Shown: piece by piece, positions 37,431 through 49,328 of the stretch
Position numbering within the stretch: the stretch's first letter is position 1
How the letters are laid out: every line of letters begins with the position of its first letter
Assembly: GCF_037975245.1 (NCBI RefSeq)
Contig: NC_092562.1
Coordinates: 30,392,054 to 30,456,053 of the forward strand
Reading direction: 5' to 3'
Length of the DNA: 64,000 nt
Source of the DNA: Apostichopus japonicus
Lineage: Eukaryota; Echinodermata; Holothuroidea; Aspidochirotida; Stichopodidae
Notes under the pieces: model-generated
Told to the model about the DNA's origin: nothing
What the model saw: the letters and a program-made list of their open reading frames with translations, nothing else
The model's database searches: none
Made by a program: the position numbers and the translations under genes

Positions 37431-39445
37431 CATAACATATGTATTTATGAATTTCAGCGGCCTACAACACTAACATAATTAACAATGTATCTACAAATAT
37501 CTGTGGCCTACAACACTTACTAAAATAACAGATGTATCTTTGAATATATGAGGCCTACAACACTAACATAACATATGTATCTATGAATATCTGTGGCCTA
37601 CAACACTAACATAACATATGTATCGATGGATATATGTGGCCTACAACACTCACTAACATAACAGATGTATCTATGAATATCTGTGGCCTACTACACTAAC
37701 ATAACATATGCATCTATGAATATCTGTGGCCTACAACACTAACATAACATATGTATCTATGAATATCTGTGGCCTACAACACTAACATAACATATGTATC
37801 TATGAATATATGTGGCCTACAACACTCACTAACATAACATATGTATCTATGAATATCTGTGGCCTACAACACTAACATAACAGATGTTTCTATGAATATA
37901 TGTGGCCTACAACACTCACTAACATAACAGATGTATCTTTGAATATATGTGGCCTACAACACTAACATAACATATGTATCTATGAATATATGTGGCCTAC
38001 ATCACTTACATAACATATGTATCTATGAATATATGTGGCCTACAACACTAACATAACATATGCATCTATGAATATCTGTGGCCTACAACACTAACATAAC
38101 ATATGTATCTATGAATATCTGTGGCCTACAACACTAACATAACAGATGTATCTATGAATATCTGTGGCCTACAACACTAACATAACAGATGTTTATATGA
38201 ATATATGTGGCATACAACACTCACTAACATAACAGATGTATCTATGAATATATGTGGCCTACTACACTAACATAACATATGCATCTATGAATATCTGTGG
38301 CCTACAACACTAACATAACATATGTATCTATGAATATCTGAGGCCTACAACACTAACATAACAGATGTATCTATGAATATCTGTGGCCTACAACACTAAC
38401 ATAACAGATGTTTATATGAATATATGTGGCATACAACACTCACTAACATAACAGATGTATCTTTGAATATATGTGGCCTACAACACTAACATAACATATG
38501 TATCTATGAATATCTGTGGCCTACAACACTAACATAACATATGTATCTATGAATATATGTGGCCTACAACACTCACTAACATAACAGATGTATCTATGAA
38601 TATCTGTGGCCTACAACACTAACATAACATATGTATCTATGAATATATGTGGCCTACAACACTCACTAACATAACAGATGTATCTTTGAATATATGTGGC
38701 CTACAACACTAACATAACATATGTATCTATGAATATCTGTGGCCTACATCACTAACATAACATATGTATCTATGAATATATGTGGCCTACAACACTCACT
38801 AACATAACATATGTATCTATGAATATCAGTGGCCTACAACACTAACATAACAGATGTTTCTATGAATATATGTGGCCTACAACACTCACTAACATAACAG
38901 ATGTATCTTTGAATATATGTGGCCTACAACACTAACATAACATATGTATCTATGAATATATGTGGCCTACAACACTCACTAACATAACATATGTATCTAT
39001 GAATATCTGTGGCCTACAACACTAACATAACATATGTATCTATGAATATATGTGGCCTACAACACTCACTAACATAACAGATGTATCTTTGAATATATGT
39101 GGCCTACAACACTAACATAACATATGTATCTATGAATATCTGTGGCCTACATCACTAACATAACATATGTTTCTATGAATATATGCGGACTACAACACTC
39201 ACTAACATAACATATGTATCTATGAATGTATGTGGCCTACAACACTACTATAACATATCTGCTATGAATATCTGTGACCTGCAACACTCACTAACATAAC
39301 AGATATATCTATGAGCATCTGTGGCCTATAACACTAACATAACATGTATATCTAAAAATATTTGTGGCCTACAACACTAACATAGCAGTTGTTTCTATGA
39401 ATACATGTGGCCTACAATACTACTTACACAACAGATGTATCTATG
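37430..39445 (+). repeat. Homogeneous 43/47-bp satellite
   Basis: About 45 head-to-tail units contain GTGGCCTACAACACTAACAT followed by AACATATGTATCTATGAATA and TCT (43 bp). A second form has an extra four bases (ACTCACTAACAT) and is 47 bp. Further alternation of CATATG/CAGATG and ATATCTG/ATATATG suggests mixed higher-order copying. It is clearly the same family as the diverged array to its left. Confidence 0.95.
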
Positions 39446-39446
39446 A

Positions 39447-39448
<2 letters not shown>

Positions 39449-39505
<57 letters not shown>
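39449..39505. repeat. (AT)n microsatellite
   Basis: A nearly pure AT dinucleotide run of about 50 bp closes the 43/47-bp satellite. Confidence 0.95.
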
Positions 39506-39509
<4 letters not shown>

Positions 39510-40852
39510 CAGAACATTAATAAGCCTACATTTTTAACATAAATACAAACAACTTGTGACAAGAATAAAACAATGTTATGATAATTAGATAACTTACTGT
39601 ATATTAAGATAGTAAATTGAGCTTGACGCGGTTTTATTTTCAGAATCTTTTGTAGCGAGTGTAACCGGTTCCAGAATGCCTCGGTAATGTCGCTTTATGG
39701 CGAGACTTTCAATACCGCATCGAAAATGGAATCGACATGTATAGAACTGCCGTTCGGTAGTGCGTTTGTACATTAATACACTGGCTGTATTATCCCATTC
39801 GTGGGCTTCCCGTCCGTTCGCAAATATTTTGCATTTGAGGCACAAATTCATAAGTTAAATCTAAGCCATACTTTTTCGGGAAGTGAATATAAGGTGTGGT
39901 GGAATGTCAAGGTAATATCTGTGGTTGAAAAGGTAAAACCAAACAAGCTGATGTAGAGAACATTTCTTTGAGGTATTTCCTAGCGAAGCAAGGGTGTGGA
40001 TATTTGGGTGAAACGCTTGTACTCAAGCGACATACCGTTTCGCTGAAAACTAGGTCTTGTAATAGATATTTCAAAACAAAATTTATTACTGAACTTAAAA
40101 TGTAAGCGTAATGTCATAGTAGCGCCTTCAGCTACATAATAATGTTCCCCAAAACAAATTGTTTACAAACGTTCGCTTGCAGTAAAAATACAAATTTGAA
40201 AAGTGGTGTACAGCAAAATCTTTTTTTTGCGCCAAGTGAGCTACGAGGCAAAGGAAATAATGAATACTTTCGTGGTCTTCAAATTTGAAGAGCGTGGAGA
40301 GATTGAAATCAAGGTGTAGGTGCATCCGCTAAATATTTGTTCTCTCTTAAAGGAGAACGAAATGTCAGATGTCTTACAATCGCTGGTTTAAGTTGATCCA
40401 CTTATCCGCAAGATAAGTAATGGGTATTGAAATGGGAATAGAATTAGTAAATTAAGCACGTTTTGCATTGATTAAATTTATTTAATTTCACATTTTAATT
40501 AGTTAGATACTTAAAAATACAATTTTTTAAGTAAGAACGAGTTTTTAGCACACTTTTTTTTTAGTAAATGGCTATCTTGCCCATACGTTGTTAGTTGGAA
40601 TTACAATAATTATTTATAACTACTTCGGGATCTGTAATTCATTAAGCTTTGTTTCGTATCCGTTGAATAAATTATTTAAATGGGTCTCAAATGCGGTCTC
40701 AATGTACGTCAATAAAATTGTTCGAGTGCGACTTCTTCCAGTGTTAGTAAGACGATCCGGAACATTTAGTATAGAAAAAGTGTACTCACGGTTTATCTTC
40801 TTCATCTGTTCCCTTCTTCCCCTCGGTCCCCTTACTTTCCCTAGATACTTAC
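39506..40852. other. Intergenic DNA, nothing recognised
   Basis: Minus-strand open frames at 39594-39851 and 40128-40325 show no recognisable domain or convincing splice borders. They may be chance or belong to the unknown gene suggested at 40.85-41.05 kb. Confidence 0.4.
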
Positions 40853-41051
40853 CACGGACCAGCGAAGTAAAAGACCAGCCGATCACCACGATTGACAAAT
40901 AGAATCCGAAACAATCCGAGTGGAAATCAAGATATCCATTGAAGTATCCAGGGCAAGGGAATTCAAAATGGCGCCGTTTGTTTGTGTTCGGTACGGCGCA
41001 TGGGCAGAGAGCCTCCTTATCCGGGACAGAGGGTTGCCATAAGTAGTTCAT
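40853..41051 (-). CDS. Possible 5' exon of unknown gene
   Basis: A minus-strand frame from an ATG at 41051 stays open to a consensus donor (CCGTG/GTAAGTAT) at 40853. Its latter part reads FHSDCFGFYLSIVVIGW, which could form a membrane segment. No family is recognised and no next exon was found. On the opposite strand an AAAATGGCGCC motif (40965-40975) resembles a YY1 site, often placed near transcription starts, so this could equally be a promoter or an untranslated exon. Confidence 0.3.
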
Positions 41052-41092
41052 TGATATACGCAGGTTCCTTTATGAATCACTCCGAGAAGGCA

Positions 41093-41392
41093 AGGAAATC
41101 CTGAATTTAGTTCCAAAAATCCTGAATTTGGTTCCGTAAACCTGTATTTAGTACCGATAATCCTGAAATTAGTTCCAAAAATCCTGAATTTAGTTCCGAA
41201 AATCATGAATGTATTTCCGAAAATCATGAATGTGTTTCCGAAAGTCTTGTATTTAGTTCCGAAAATCTTGTATTTAGTTCCAAAAATCTTGCATTTATTT
41301 CAAAAATTCTGAATTCAGTTCCAAAAATCAGGTATTTATAGTTCCGAAAATCTTGTTTATAGTTCCGAAAATCCTGTTTTTAATTCCGAATT
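41093..41392 (+). repeat. 21-bp minisatellite
   Basis: About 14 imperfect head-to-tail copies of a unit with core CCTGAATTTAGTTCCGAAAA, with G/A changes at the TTCC(G/A)AAAA position. Confidence 0.9.
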
Positions 41393-42137
41393 ACGATGAT
41401 GTGGGTATCAAAATTATATATAAAGATTCGTTTTGTTATGTTACAATGACAAATTACATTACAACTATATTGTTGTCAACATATTTGGTATATATGAACC
41501 ATAATACGGCCGAAATATCCGGTATGTCGAAGTTTTAGTGTAATGCGCTCCATATTGTTACACGAGTTGGAATTGTTCGCATTGGACTAAGACTAAATTC
41601 TCCAGTTCATGTGGAATAAACGCGAGTATTTTTCCGGTTACATTATCTGTCAATGATAAAACATATACTATTGTTCTATCGGAAACCGCGATAAGGAACA
41701 TTTGTCCATAAATATTATTGGTACTAACATAAAGATAATCCAGTACCAAAACTGTTGAGAAGATAAACCATTCCGAAGTGTGCAAATGAAGTTACTATTA
41801 AAGAAAAGTAACCCTAAATAGATACTGTGTAACACACAACTTGTGCCTCACTCAACCACAGTGCCATTGAAGGTATAGTGGTTAAAGTTAAAGTCTGCTT
41901 GAAAAGGTTATATACTGAAAGCCCACGTACAGTACACACAAACAAGACTGCACGTGTAGGTCTATACAGTGCATCAATAGATCAGATAAACCAGTCTTTT
42001 ATCTTTCCGTATGGAGTATAGCTGCTAATTTGATTATCAATATAGCAGTTAAATTCCTGCATACTTTGATGAAAAGCTGATGAACACAGACGCTGGTAAA
42101 GACATTGTGATTATCTGAATCAATGAGGTATACTTAC
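41393..42137. other. Flank of candidate gene, no clear exon
   Basis: A minus-strand open frame at 41558-41785 (contains GQMFLIAVSDRTIVYVLSL) looks somewhat protein-like but has no recognised family and no consensus splice borders that fit the exons at 42.1-42.4 kb. Confidence 0.3.
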
Positions 42138-42174
42138 CCTGCCTGATCCAGCCTTGATGCGCTTAATCCGACCA
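42138..42174 (-). CDS. Candidate micro-exon 2, unknown gene
   Basis: A 37-bp stretch is bounded by a good acceptor (TTTTTCAG) and a consensus donor (GTAAGTA). Joined to the candidate start exon at 42378-42390 it reads MVREVVGLSASRLDQAG in frame. No family is recognised and no third exon could be placed. Confidence 0.4.
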
Positions 42175-42377
42175 CTGAAAAACGTAAACAACAAAAGAAA
42201 AGCCTTTTATAACAGTTTTTTGGATGAAAGCATCATTTAACAGACTGAACGAATACCCAAGTTCCGCCGCAAAGGAAAGGAGGACAAACGAAAACACAAA
42301 ACAACATGATTGAGTTTCACATTAGTAATATTGTATTACAATTACATGAATTAATTGTGAGCGGAAAACAAACCTAC

Positions 42378-42390
42378 CTTCCCGTACCAT
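42378..42390 (-). CDS. Candidate start exon, unknown gene
   Basis: An ATG at 42390 in a good context (A at -3, G at +4) is followed by four codons and a donor AAG/GTAGGT in phase 1, compatible with the micro-exon at 42138-42174. A CRE cluster lies 140-200 bp upstream. The tiny coding length means it could instead be an untranslated first exon. Confidence 0.35.
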
Positions 42391-42526
42391 TATGATATCC
42401 CGGAATACTTCATTCATTTCGTATCAATAACGATCAAGTTATATATTCTGAAATTCTTGCACAGTTTGTATAGATTAGTCTCATATACATACCTTTGATC
42501 AAAATTTCTTTAGTTGGACTTTCCTC

Positions 42527-42585
42527 TGACGTCACGACAGATAACGGATGACGTAGAAATTTCGGATTTCGTCACAATGACGTCA
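42527..42585. promoter_or_regulatory. CRE cluster, two full TGACGTCA sites
   Basis: TGACGTCA occurs at 42527-42534 and 42578-42585, with a half site TGACGT at 42549-42554, all in 59 bp. This is a probable CREB/ATF-bound promoter. It lies just upstream of the minus-strand candidate start exon at 42390. Confidence 0.6.
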
Positions 42586-43148
42586 TTGGCACAAACGAGT
42601 GCACCGTATGGACTTCCCTACACCAAGTGTGACTCTTTAGTAATTTTCTTACTTATGTTATAATCGTGCGTAGTCTCATAATTCATACCACTATATTGGC
42701 TTATGTTTTTATATGTATATTTTTTTCAATTTAAAAAGAGATCGGTTGAGATTTTATCATTTGAACAAATCTGGAGTAGCCTTCCACATATCAAATTTGC
42801 TTTTTCGTTGTCCCTAATACAAAATTGTTTGACTAGACTGTCTTTACTAGTCTGTACCATTAAAAAAAACATTAATTTTACTGTTTTTGATTCCAAAAGG
42901 TTTGTGATTATCCGGCAGTTTTAATCATTTATTGATGATCGCAACAGTCCTGATGACTGCCAGGATTCATAATAATATTTGTGCAAATCATTCCTCCATA
43001 CGTGATATGTGTGTCTGCCGTGAAAGTAGTACAGGCTTATTGGCAGTACTGGATTACCCGATAAGAAGATGAGACGAGGACCAAAGCGACCGGAGTTTCC
43101 AAGGCCAATTGTCCCAAGGTCAAGAGGGCCCATAGGCCAGGGCCCCAT

Positions 43149-43383
43149 GTGGAGTGTTAGCTCAATGGTGCCTTTCAATCATAAGGTCCCCGGTTCGAGT
43201 CACTCCCAGATTAATGTATGTCGTCCAGTTACAGAGTTGTTGACAATTAACAATTCATAATCATGGACGTTAAATATGAATGTAAGAGACTGACTTCGGT
43301 CAGCTTGCGCCTTTGATAAGCCAATGAGGCTTCTTCGCGAGTTCCTGCTTGCAGGAGGATCTAATAAACATACATATACATGC
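43149..43383 (+). mobile_element. tRNA-derived SINE
   Basis: The head carries an RNA polymerase III A box (TAGCTCAATGG, about 43158-43168) and a B box (GGTTCGAGTCA, about 43192-43202) inside a tRNA-like GGAGTG...CACTCCC frame. A non-tRNA body follows, and the element ends in an A-rich TAATAAACATACATATACA tail. This layout is that of a tRNA-derived SINE rather than a functional tRNA: the loop between the boxes is not a normal anticodon arm, and the transcript would continue. Confidence 0.8.
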
Positions 43384-44496
43384 ATCTAGAGTTCTTCGTG
43401 AATAATACTCTACAAGATATACTAAGTTTCAATTTTGTTTTTTTGTGACTGCCAAAAGGGGTGGATGGGGCAAGCATAAGTGGTCTGTTGGATAGAAGGA
43501 TCAAACATTTGTTCTAATTAGGTGACAGCTGTAAACTTATTATAGAAGGACAAATATAGCTTAAAATGTGTTGCTGTTATGTCATAGAGAAAGAACTTCA
43601 ACTTTAACATCTGTATTGCTAGGAAGCATACATTCGGCTCCTCTTTAGATCCTCTCTGACAAAGACAATACGAAGCTGTGACCAATTACTGTGAAATAAA
43701 TCATCGAACCTACCTGGGCCTTACTACTCGAGTCTATTTAATTTGTGGACTCGGACTTGAATCTGCTGGAATCCACTACAGTCGCAGTAAAGTTAATTGG
43801 TTGTAATTGTAGAAGTTTTTCATGGCTTAAAGATAACAATTTTGTGTTTCATTTGAAAAGATTGATCCTTCAAAACAATAGTCAAACGACTTTCTCGAGA
43901 AATTGAAATGCAAGATTCTAACAAAATAGTTTATGCTTTATTATTTTCGTCCAGAGAATGTTAAAGTTACGAATTATTTTAGTAATTATCATTAATTTAG
44001 TGGCCCTTGTGAAAGGTCTGCATTACTCGTATTACTTACAGGTATACAAATTATGCGAAATAAGTGTACGATATTGGAAAAGATCGATTTAATTTCACTT
44101 AATCTTAATCTAAAATATTGCTGTACTGTAGATTGCCAGATAGGAAGAAGCCGGTCCTACCGGATAGCACGTTGAATATATTTATGGCTTCCATATTTAA
44201 AAAAACATTACATGACAGAATTTTAAAAACATTTTAAGAAGTGTGAGTATAATTTCAGTCACTTGTTGTGCTTTGCCAAACGGTCTGTTCTTGATATGAC
44301 CTCTAAACAGAAAAGTAATATATGGTTAATATTCCTTTTTATATCTTGTTCTTTCTTTGCATGTGATTGTCTTAATTGTTATGCCCCCCCTCTGGCTGAT
44401 TGTAACGTTCACCTGTTGATGCGCTTGCGTGGTGACTTGTTCAGTCGGACGAAAACTATAGAGTGTGGGTGCATGCGTACCTAAATAACCCGCGGG

Positions 44497-44497
<1 letters not shown>
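43384..44497. other. Intergenic DNA, nothing recognised
   Basis: The plus-strand open frame at 44263-44484 has a hydrophobic stretch (IWLIFLFISCSFFACDCL) but no matching family or splice context. Confidence 0.4.
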
Positions 44498-44528
<31 letters not shown>

Positions 44529-44556
44529 AATATAAATATATATATATATTGATATA

Positions 44557-44605
<49 letters not shown>

Positions 44606-44672
44606 ATAAATATATATATATATATAAATAAATATATATTTATATGTATATATATAAATTTATATATGTATA
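44498..44672. repeat. TA-rich microsatellite
   Basis: About 170 bp of TATATA with scattered CA and AAA interruptions. Confidence 0.95.
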
Positions 44673-45484
44673 GACTAGTTGGTTAGGATGTCTGCATATA
44701 AAAAGAGAGACACATTATGTATCTACTAAATGACAGAACAGGCTTCAAATCAGTGTTAATGAGAGAGAGAGTGGGGGGGGGGTGGGGTCACCAAAGTACC
44801 CCTAACTTGGTAAGAAGTGGTTAGTTAAAAAAGAAGTAACCACAGATGGTAGTACTTGTAGTGATGTTTTGCTTGAAAGAACACAACACAATATACACAA
44901 AATGTACAGTTTATATATTTATCTAGTAATATTTCGCAAAGGGCTAAATATATATTTATAGTTGTAATGCCAACAGTGATGGTCACATGTTCTAATTTCC
45001 TTGTGATTATAAATACCTTTAAATTTGAACAAAGAAAGATGGAAAAACTTGAGAAGTGATAAACATGATATAGATGAACACAACATATCCTGGTCTACAA
45101 AAATAAGCTTAAACATGAGTAGTAGATTACATAGGTTTAGTTAATATGTGGCTATTTTATATAATATTAACAGAAACTGCATATAGCTTTTGATCTTAAA
45201 GACACAATGTAATCAGTTTACAACATTTTATTATAAAATATTGAACATTAAACAAACAATGAATCAATAAGTTTAAAACATGAAAGAAGCTTGATGAATG
45301 AGAAACCCACAATAAACAAGAAAGCCGGGATTTTCAATTCCTTGCCATGATGCCAAAATGTCTCACTAATTGAGCTATAATATCAGCTCTGACATCACCC
45401 CCTTTAAAATTGCAACTACTAAATGAAAGATACAGCATTGTTTATTCACTGTGAAATATTTTGACAACTAACAGCCTATCAAAA
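44673..45484. other. Intergenic DNA, nothing recognised
   Basis: A+T-rich sequence with a short GA/G run near 44760. No gene is recognisable. Confidence 0.45.
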
Positions 45485-45617
45485 ATCATCTACTATGTAT
45501 TATAGGTTGACCCCATGATGTTGAGAGTGTGACAACAGATATCATCTAGTATCTAGTATAGGTTGACCCCAAGATGCTCAGAGTGTGACACAGGTATCAT
45601 CTAGTATGTATCATAGC
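45485..45617 (+). repeat. 56-bp repeat, left set (about 2.3 copies)
   Basis: Two units start GTTGACCCCA at 45506 and 45562 and continue with GATG(T/C)T(G/C)AGAGTGTGACA and ATCATCTA(C/G)TATGTAT. The same unit is found in reverse orientation at 50262-50435. Confidence 0.85.
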
Positions 45618-48085
45618 TCATAGCATATAAGTTATATGATATATAGTAAATCACCATAAACCTTGCTGATTATAGCATATAAGTTATATGAAATATAGTA
45701 AATCACCATAAACCTTGTTGCTCATAGTCAACTTCATATACCACTAACATTTTTGGTTTACTTTTGATTACATTTTCACCGTTAATTTGTCATACTATAT
45801 CAATTCTTTGGCAATGCAACAATACTATATTTGGCAATGAGGAGGGCACAGGAGGATGGTATGGGGTAACTGGAGGATGGTAGGGGTGATAGGAGGCAGG
45901 GAAGTGTAGGTTTATTGCTGGATCATCAGTAAAATAATTCTCATCTTTATTGCTGTTCATTGCATGCAAGTTATACAACATACTCAAAGGAGACATAGGC
46001 TAATGCAGGTTGTAATGCCAGTAAATGTATGCCTAGTGATTCAATATACATTACATGCAAGTTTATGAAATATAGTAAATCACTACAAACCTAGCTGCTT
46101 ATAGCATATATGTTATATGAAATATAGTAAATTACCACAAACCTTGCTGCTCATAGTATATAAGTTATATGAAATATAGTAAATCACCATAAAACCTTGC
46201 TGCTCATAGTATATAAGTTATATGAAATATAAAAAATCACCACGAACCTTGCTGCTCGTAGCAAATTAGTTCTATGAAATATAGACCACAAACCTTGCTG
46301 CATATAGCATAAACGTTATATGAAATATAGCAAATCACCACGAAATTTGCTGCTCCTAGCATATAAGTTTAAAAAATATATAGTAAATCACCACAAATCT
46401 TGCTGCTTATAGCATATATGTTATATGAAATATAGTAAATTACCACAAACCTTGCTGCTTATAGCATATAAGTTATATGAAATATAGTAAATCACCATAA
46501 ACCTTGCTGCTCATAGTATATAAGTAATACGAAATAAGAAAATCACCACTAACCTTGTTGCACATAGCATATAAGTTATATGAAATATAGTAAATCACCA
46601 CGAACCTTGCTGCTCATAGCATATAAGTTATATGATATATAGTAAATCACCATAAACCTTGCGGATTATAGCATATAAGCTATATGAAATATAGTAAATC
46701 ACCATAAACCTTGTTGCTCATAGTATATAAGTTATATGAAAAATAGCAAATCACTACAAACCTTGCTGCTCTTAGCATATAAGCTCTATGAAGAGTAGTA
46801 AATCACGATAAACCTTGCTGCTCAGAGTTTATAAATTATATGAAATATAGCAAATAACGACAAACCTTGCTGCTCATAGCATATTAAGCTCTATGGAATA
46901 TAGTAAATCACCACAAACCTTGCTGCTTTAAGCATATAAGTTATATGAAATATAGTAAATCACGATAAACCTTGCTGCTCAGAGTATATAAGTTACATGA
47001 AATATAGTAAATCACCATAAACCTTGCTGCTCATAGTATTAAAGTTATATGAAATATAGCAAATCACCACGAACCTTGCTGCTCATAGCATATAGGTTCT
47101 ATTAAATACAGACCACAAACCTTGCTGCTGATAGCATAAAAGTTATATGAAATATGGCAAATCACCACGAACCTTGCTGCTCCTAGCATATAAGTTTTAT
47201 AACAATATAGTAAATCACCAAAAACATTGCTGCTTATAGCATATATGTTCTATGAAATATAGCAAATCACCATAAACCTTGCTGATCATAGTATAAAGTT
47301 ATATAGCAAATCACCACGAACCTCGCTGCTCATAGCATATAAGTTATATGATATATAGTAAATCACCATAAACCTTGCTGGTTATAGCATATAAGTTATA
47401 TGAAATATAGTAAATCACCATAAACCTTGTTGCTCATAGTATATAAGTTATATGAAATATAGCAAATAACCAAAAGCATTGCTGCTCATAGCATACAAGC
47501 TCTATTAAATATAATAAATCACCACAAAACTTTTCTGCTTTTAGCATATAAGTTTTATAAAAAATATACATAGTAAATCACCATAAACCTTGCTGCTCAT
47601 TGTTTATAAGTTATATGAAATATAGTAAATCACCATAAACCTTGCTGTTCATTGTATATAAGTTATACGAAAGATAGAAAATCACCACGAACCTTGCTGC
47701 TCATAGCATATAAGTTATATGAAGTATAGTAAATCACGATAAACCTTGCTGCTCAGAATATATAAGCTATATGAAATATAGCATATAACCACAAACCTTG
47801 CTGCTCATAGTATATAAGCTCTATTAAATATAGTAAATCACCACAAACCTTGCTGCTTAAAGCATATAAATTATATGAAATATAGTAAATCGCCATAAAA
47901 CTTGCTGCCCATAGCATATGACTTATGCGTGTATAGTAACCCGCCACAAACCTTATTCGTGATAGCATATGACTTATATGAAATATAATAACTCACCACA
48001 AATGTTACTGCTGGTAGCAATTAAGTTATTTGAAATACAATTACTCACCGCAAATGTTACTGCTGATAGCATATAAGTTATATGA
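45618..48085 (+). repeat. 52-bp satellite, roughly 45-50 copies
   Basis: Head-to-tail units read AAACCTTGCTGCTCATAGCA, then TATAAGTTATATGAAATATA, then GTAAATCACCAC. Copies vary (CAC/CAT, TGCTC/TGCTT/TGATT) and a unique interruption at about 45717-46060 splits off the first copies. Units decay towards the right edge near 48 kb. Scattered open frames here are repeat by-products. Confidence 0.93.
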
Positions 48086-48186
48086 AAGAAACTGACTAAT
48101 TATACACCTCATTTATTGTTTTTGTTGTTGTGTGAAATACGTTGATTCACAATATAAACCAAACATTTCATTGTTTTTCGTCAAAG

Positions 48187-48323
48187 GGATGGAGCCAGTA
48201 GATGTGGTGTATTTGTTTTCCGTATTATTGGAGATATCGGTTGTCAGAGAAAGTAAAACACGGAGGTTGTTTGAAACAGTTCTTAGGCTGAGTGGACAGA
48301 ATCCACATGTGATAAACTCATTG
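48187..48323 (+). CDS. Candidate internal or start exon, unknown gene
   Basis: A 137-bp stretch has a good polypyrimidine tract and acceptor (TTTTTCGTCAAAG) and a perfect consensus donor (TTG/GTGAGTA). The only long frame gives 45 codons, MEPVDVVYLFSVLLEISVVR followed by an RRLFETVLRLSGQNPH stretch, ending in phase 0. The composition is alpha-helical and amphipathic, as in armadillo/HEAT-type helices, but no family can be named. It stands alone between satellites. It may be a real exon of a plus-strand gene or a relic. Confidence 0.45.
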
Positions 48324-48359
48324 GTGAGTATATGTAATAAGGACAGCTGTATTTTCCAT

Positions 48360-49080
48360 TTAATTTGAATTGATGTAATGTAGTTTGAATTGATGTGATG
48401 CTACACCGGTCACTTTGAATGTGAAGTAGTGTGACTCAGTTTTCAGGTTGATGCAGTGTGTTTCAGTTCAGTGTGGTGCAGTATAATTGAGTATTAATGT
48501 GATGCAATGTGATTTGTTTCATTGAGATGCAATGTGATGAAGTTTCAGTGTGATGCTGTGTGATGTAAATCAAGTACTGGGGAGCAATGGAAGATGACTC
48601 ACTTTTCATGACATACAATGTGATTCAGTTTCCTTGTGATGTAGTGAATTTCTTTCAGTGTAATTCATTTTCAGTGTGATGATGTGTTAGTACATTTCAG
48701 TGTGATGCAATGTGATTTTATTTCAGTGCGATGCTTTGTAATGTTATTTAATAGTAATTAATTTTCAGTGTGATTCAATTTCTGTGTGATTTCATTGTGA
48801 TGCTCTTTGATGTTACTTCATTGCGATGTTGTGTATAATATTTCAGTGTGATGCAACTTTAGTGCGATGCTATGTAATGTTATTTCAGTGTAACTCATTT
48901 TCAGTGTGATTTAATTTCTGTGTGATTTCATTGTCATGCTGCATGATGTTACTTCATTGTGATTCTGTGATTATATTTTAGTATAATTCACTCTGAGTGT
49001 GATACAGGGGAATTAAATTTCAGAGTGATGTTGTTCGGTTTTATTTCAGTGTGGTGCAATTAGATATAATTCACCTCTAC
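48360..49080 (+). repeat. Degenerate TTTCAGTGTGATGCAATGTG repeat
   Basis: Many loosely spaced copies of words such as TTTCAGTGTGATGCAATGTG, with GTGAT and TTCAGTG recurring every 15-30 bp, form an old, heavily diverged minisatellite. Confidence 0.75.
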
Positions 49081-49328
49081 TGACTTGTGATGTTATTCAG
49101 TTTAATATTTATTATAATTGATTGCAATTCAATGTTTATTATCATTCAATATCTTGTTCAATTCCATGGCTATACCTCGGAGTTAACTATTTTATGTTCA
49201 GTGTTATTCAGTTTTATTGTCCTGCATTGTGTTTCAATCTTATTAAAATATACTCTTTCCTTCCATCAAATAAAACATGGTAAACTTTTGTATTTCTTCT
49301 GCTTCGCTTTCTATGGGATGATTATCAT

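Noticed and set aside
40620-40852. Continuation of the minus-strand frame beyond the donor at 40853
   Set aside because: The consensus GTAAGTAT donor suggests the exon ends at 40853; the later part is basic and featureless.
43150-43208. Functional tRNA gene
   Set aside because: A and B boxes are present, but no proper cloverleaf with an anticodon arm could be drawn, and a SINE-type body and tail follow.
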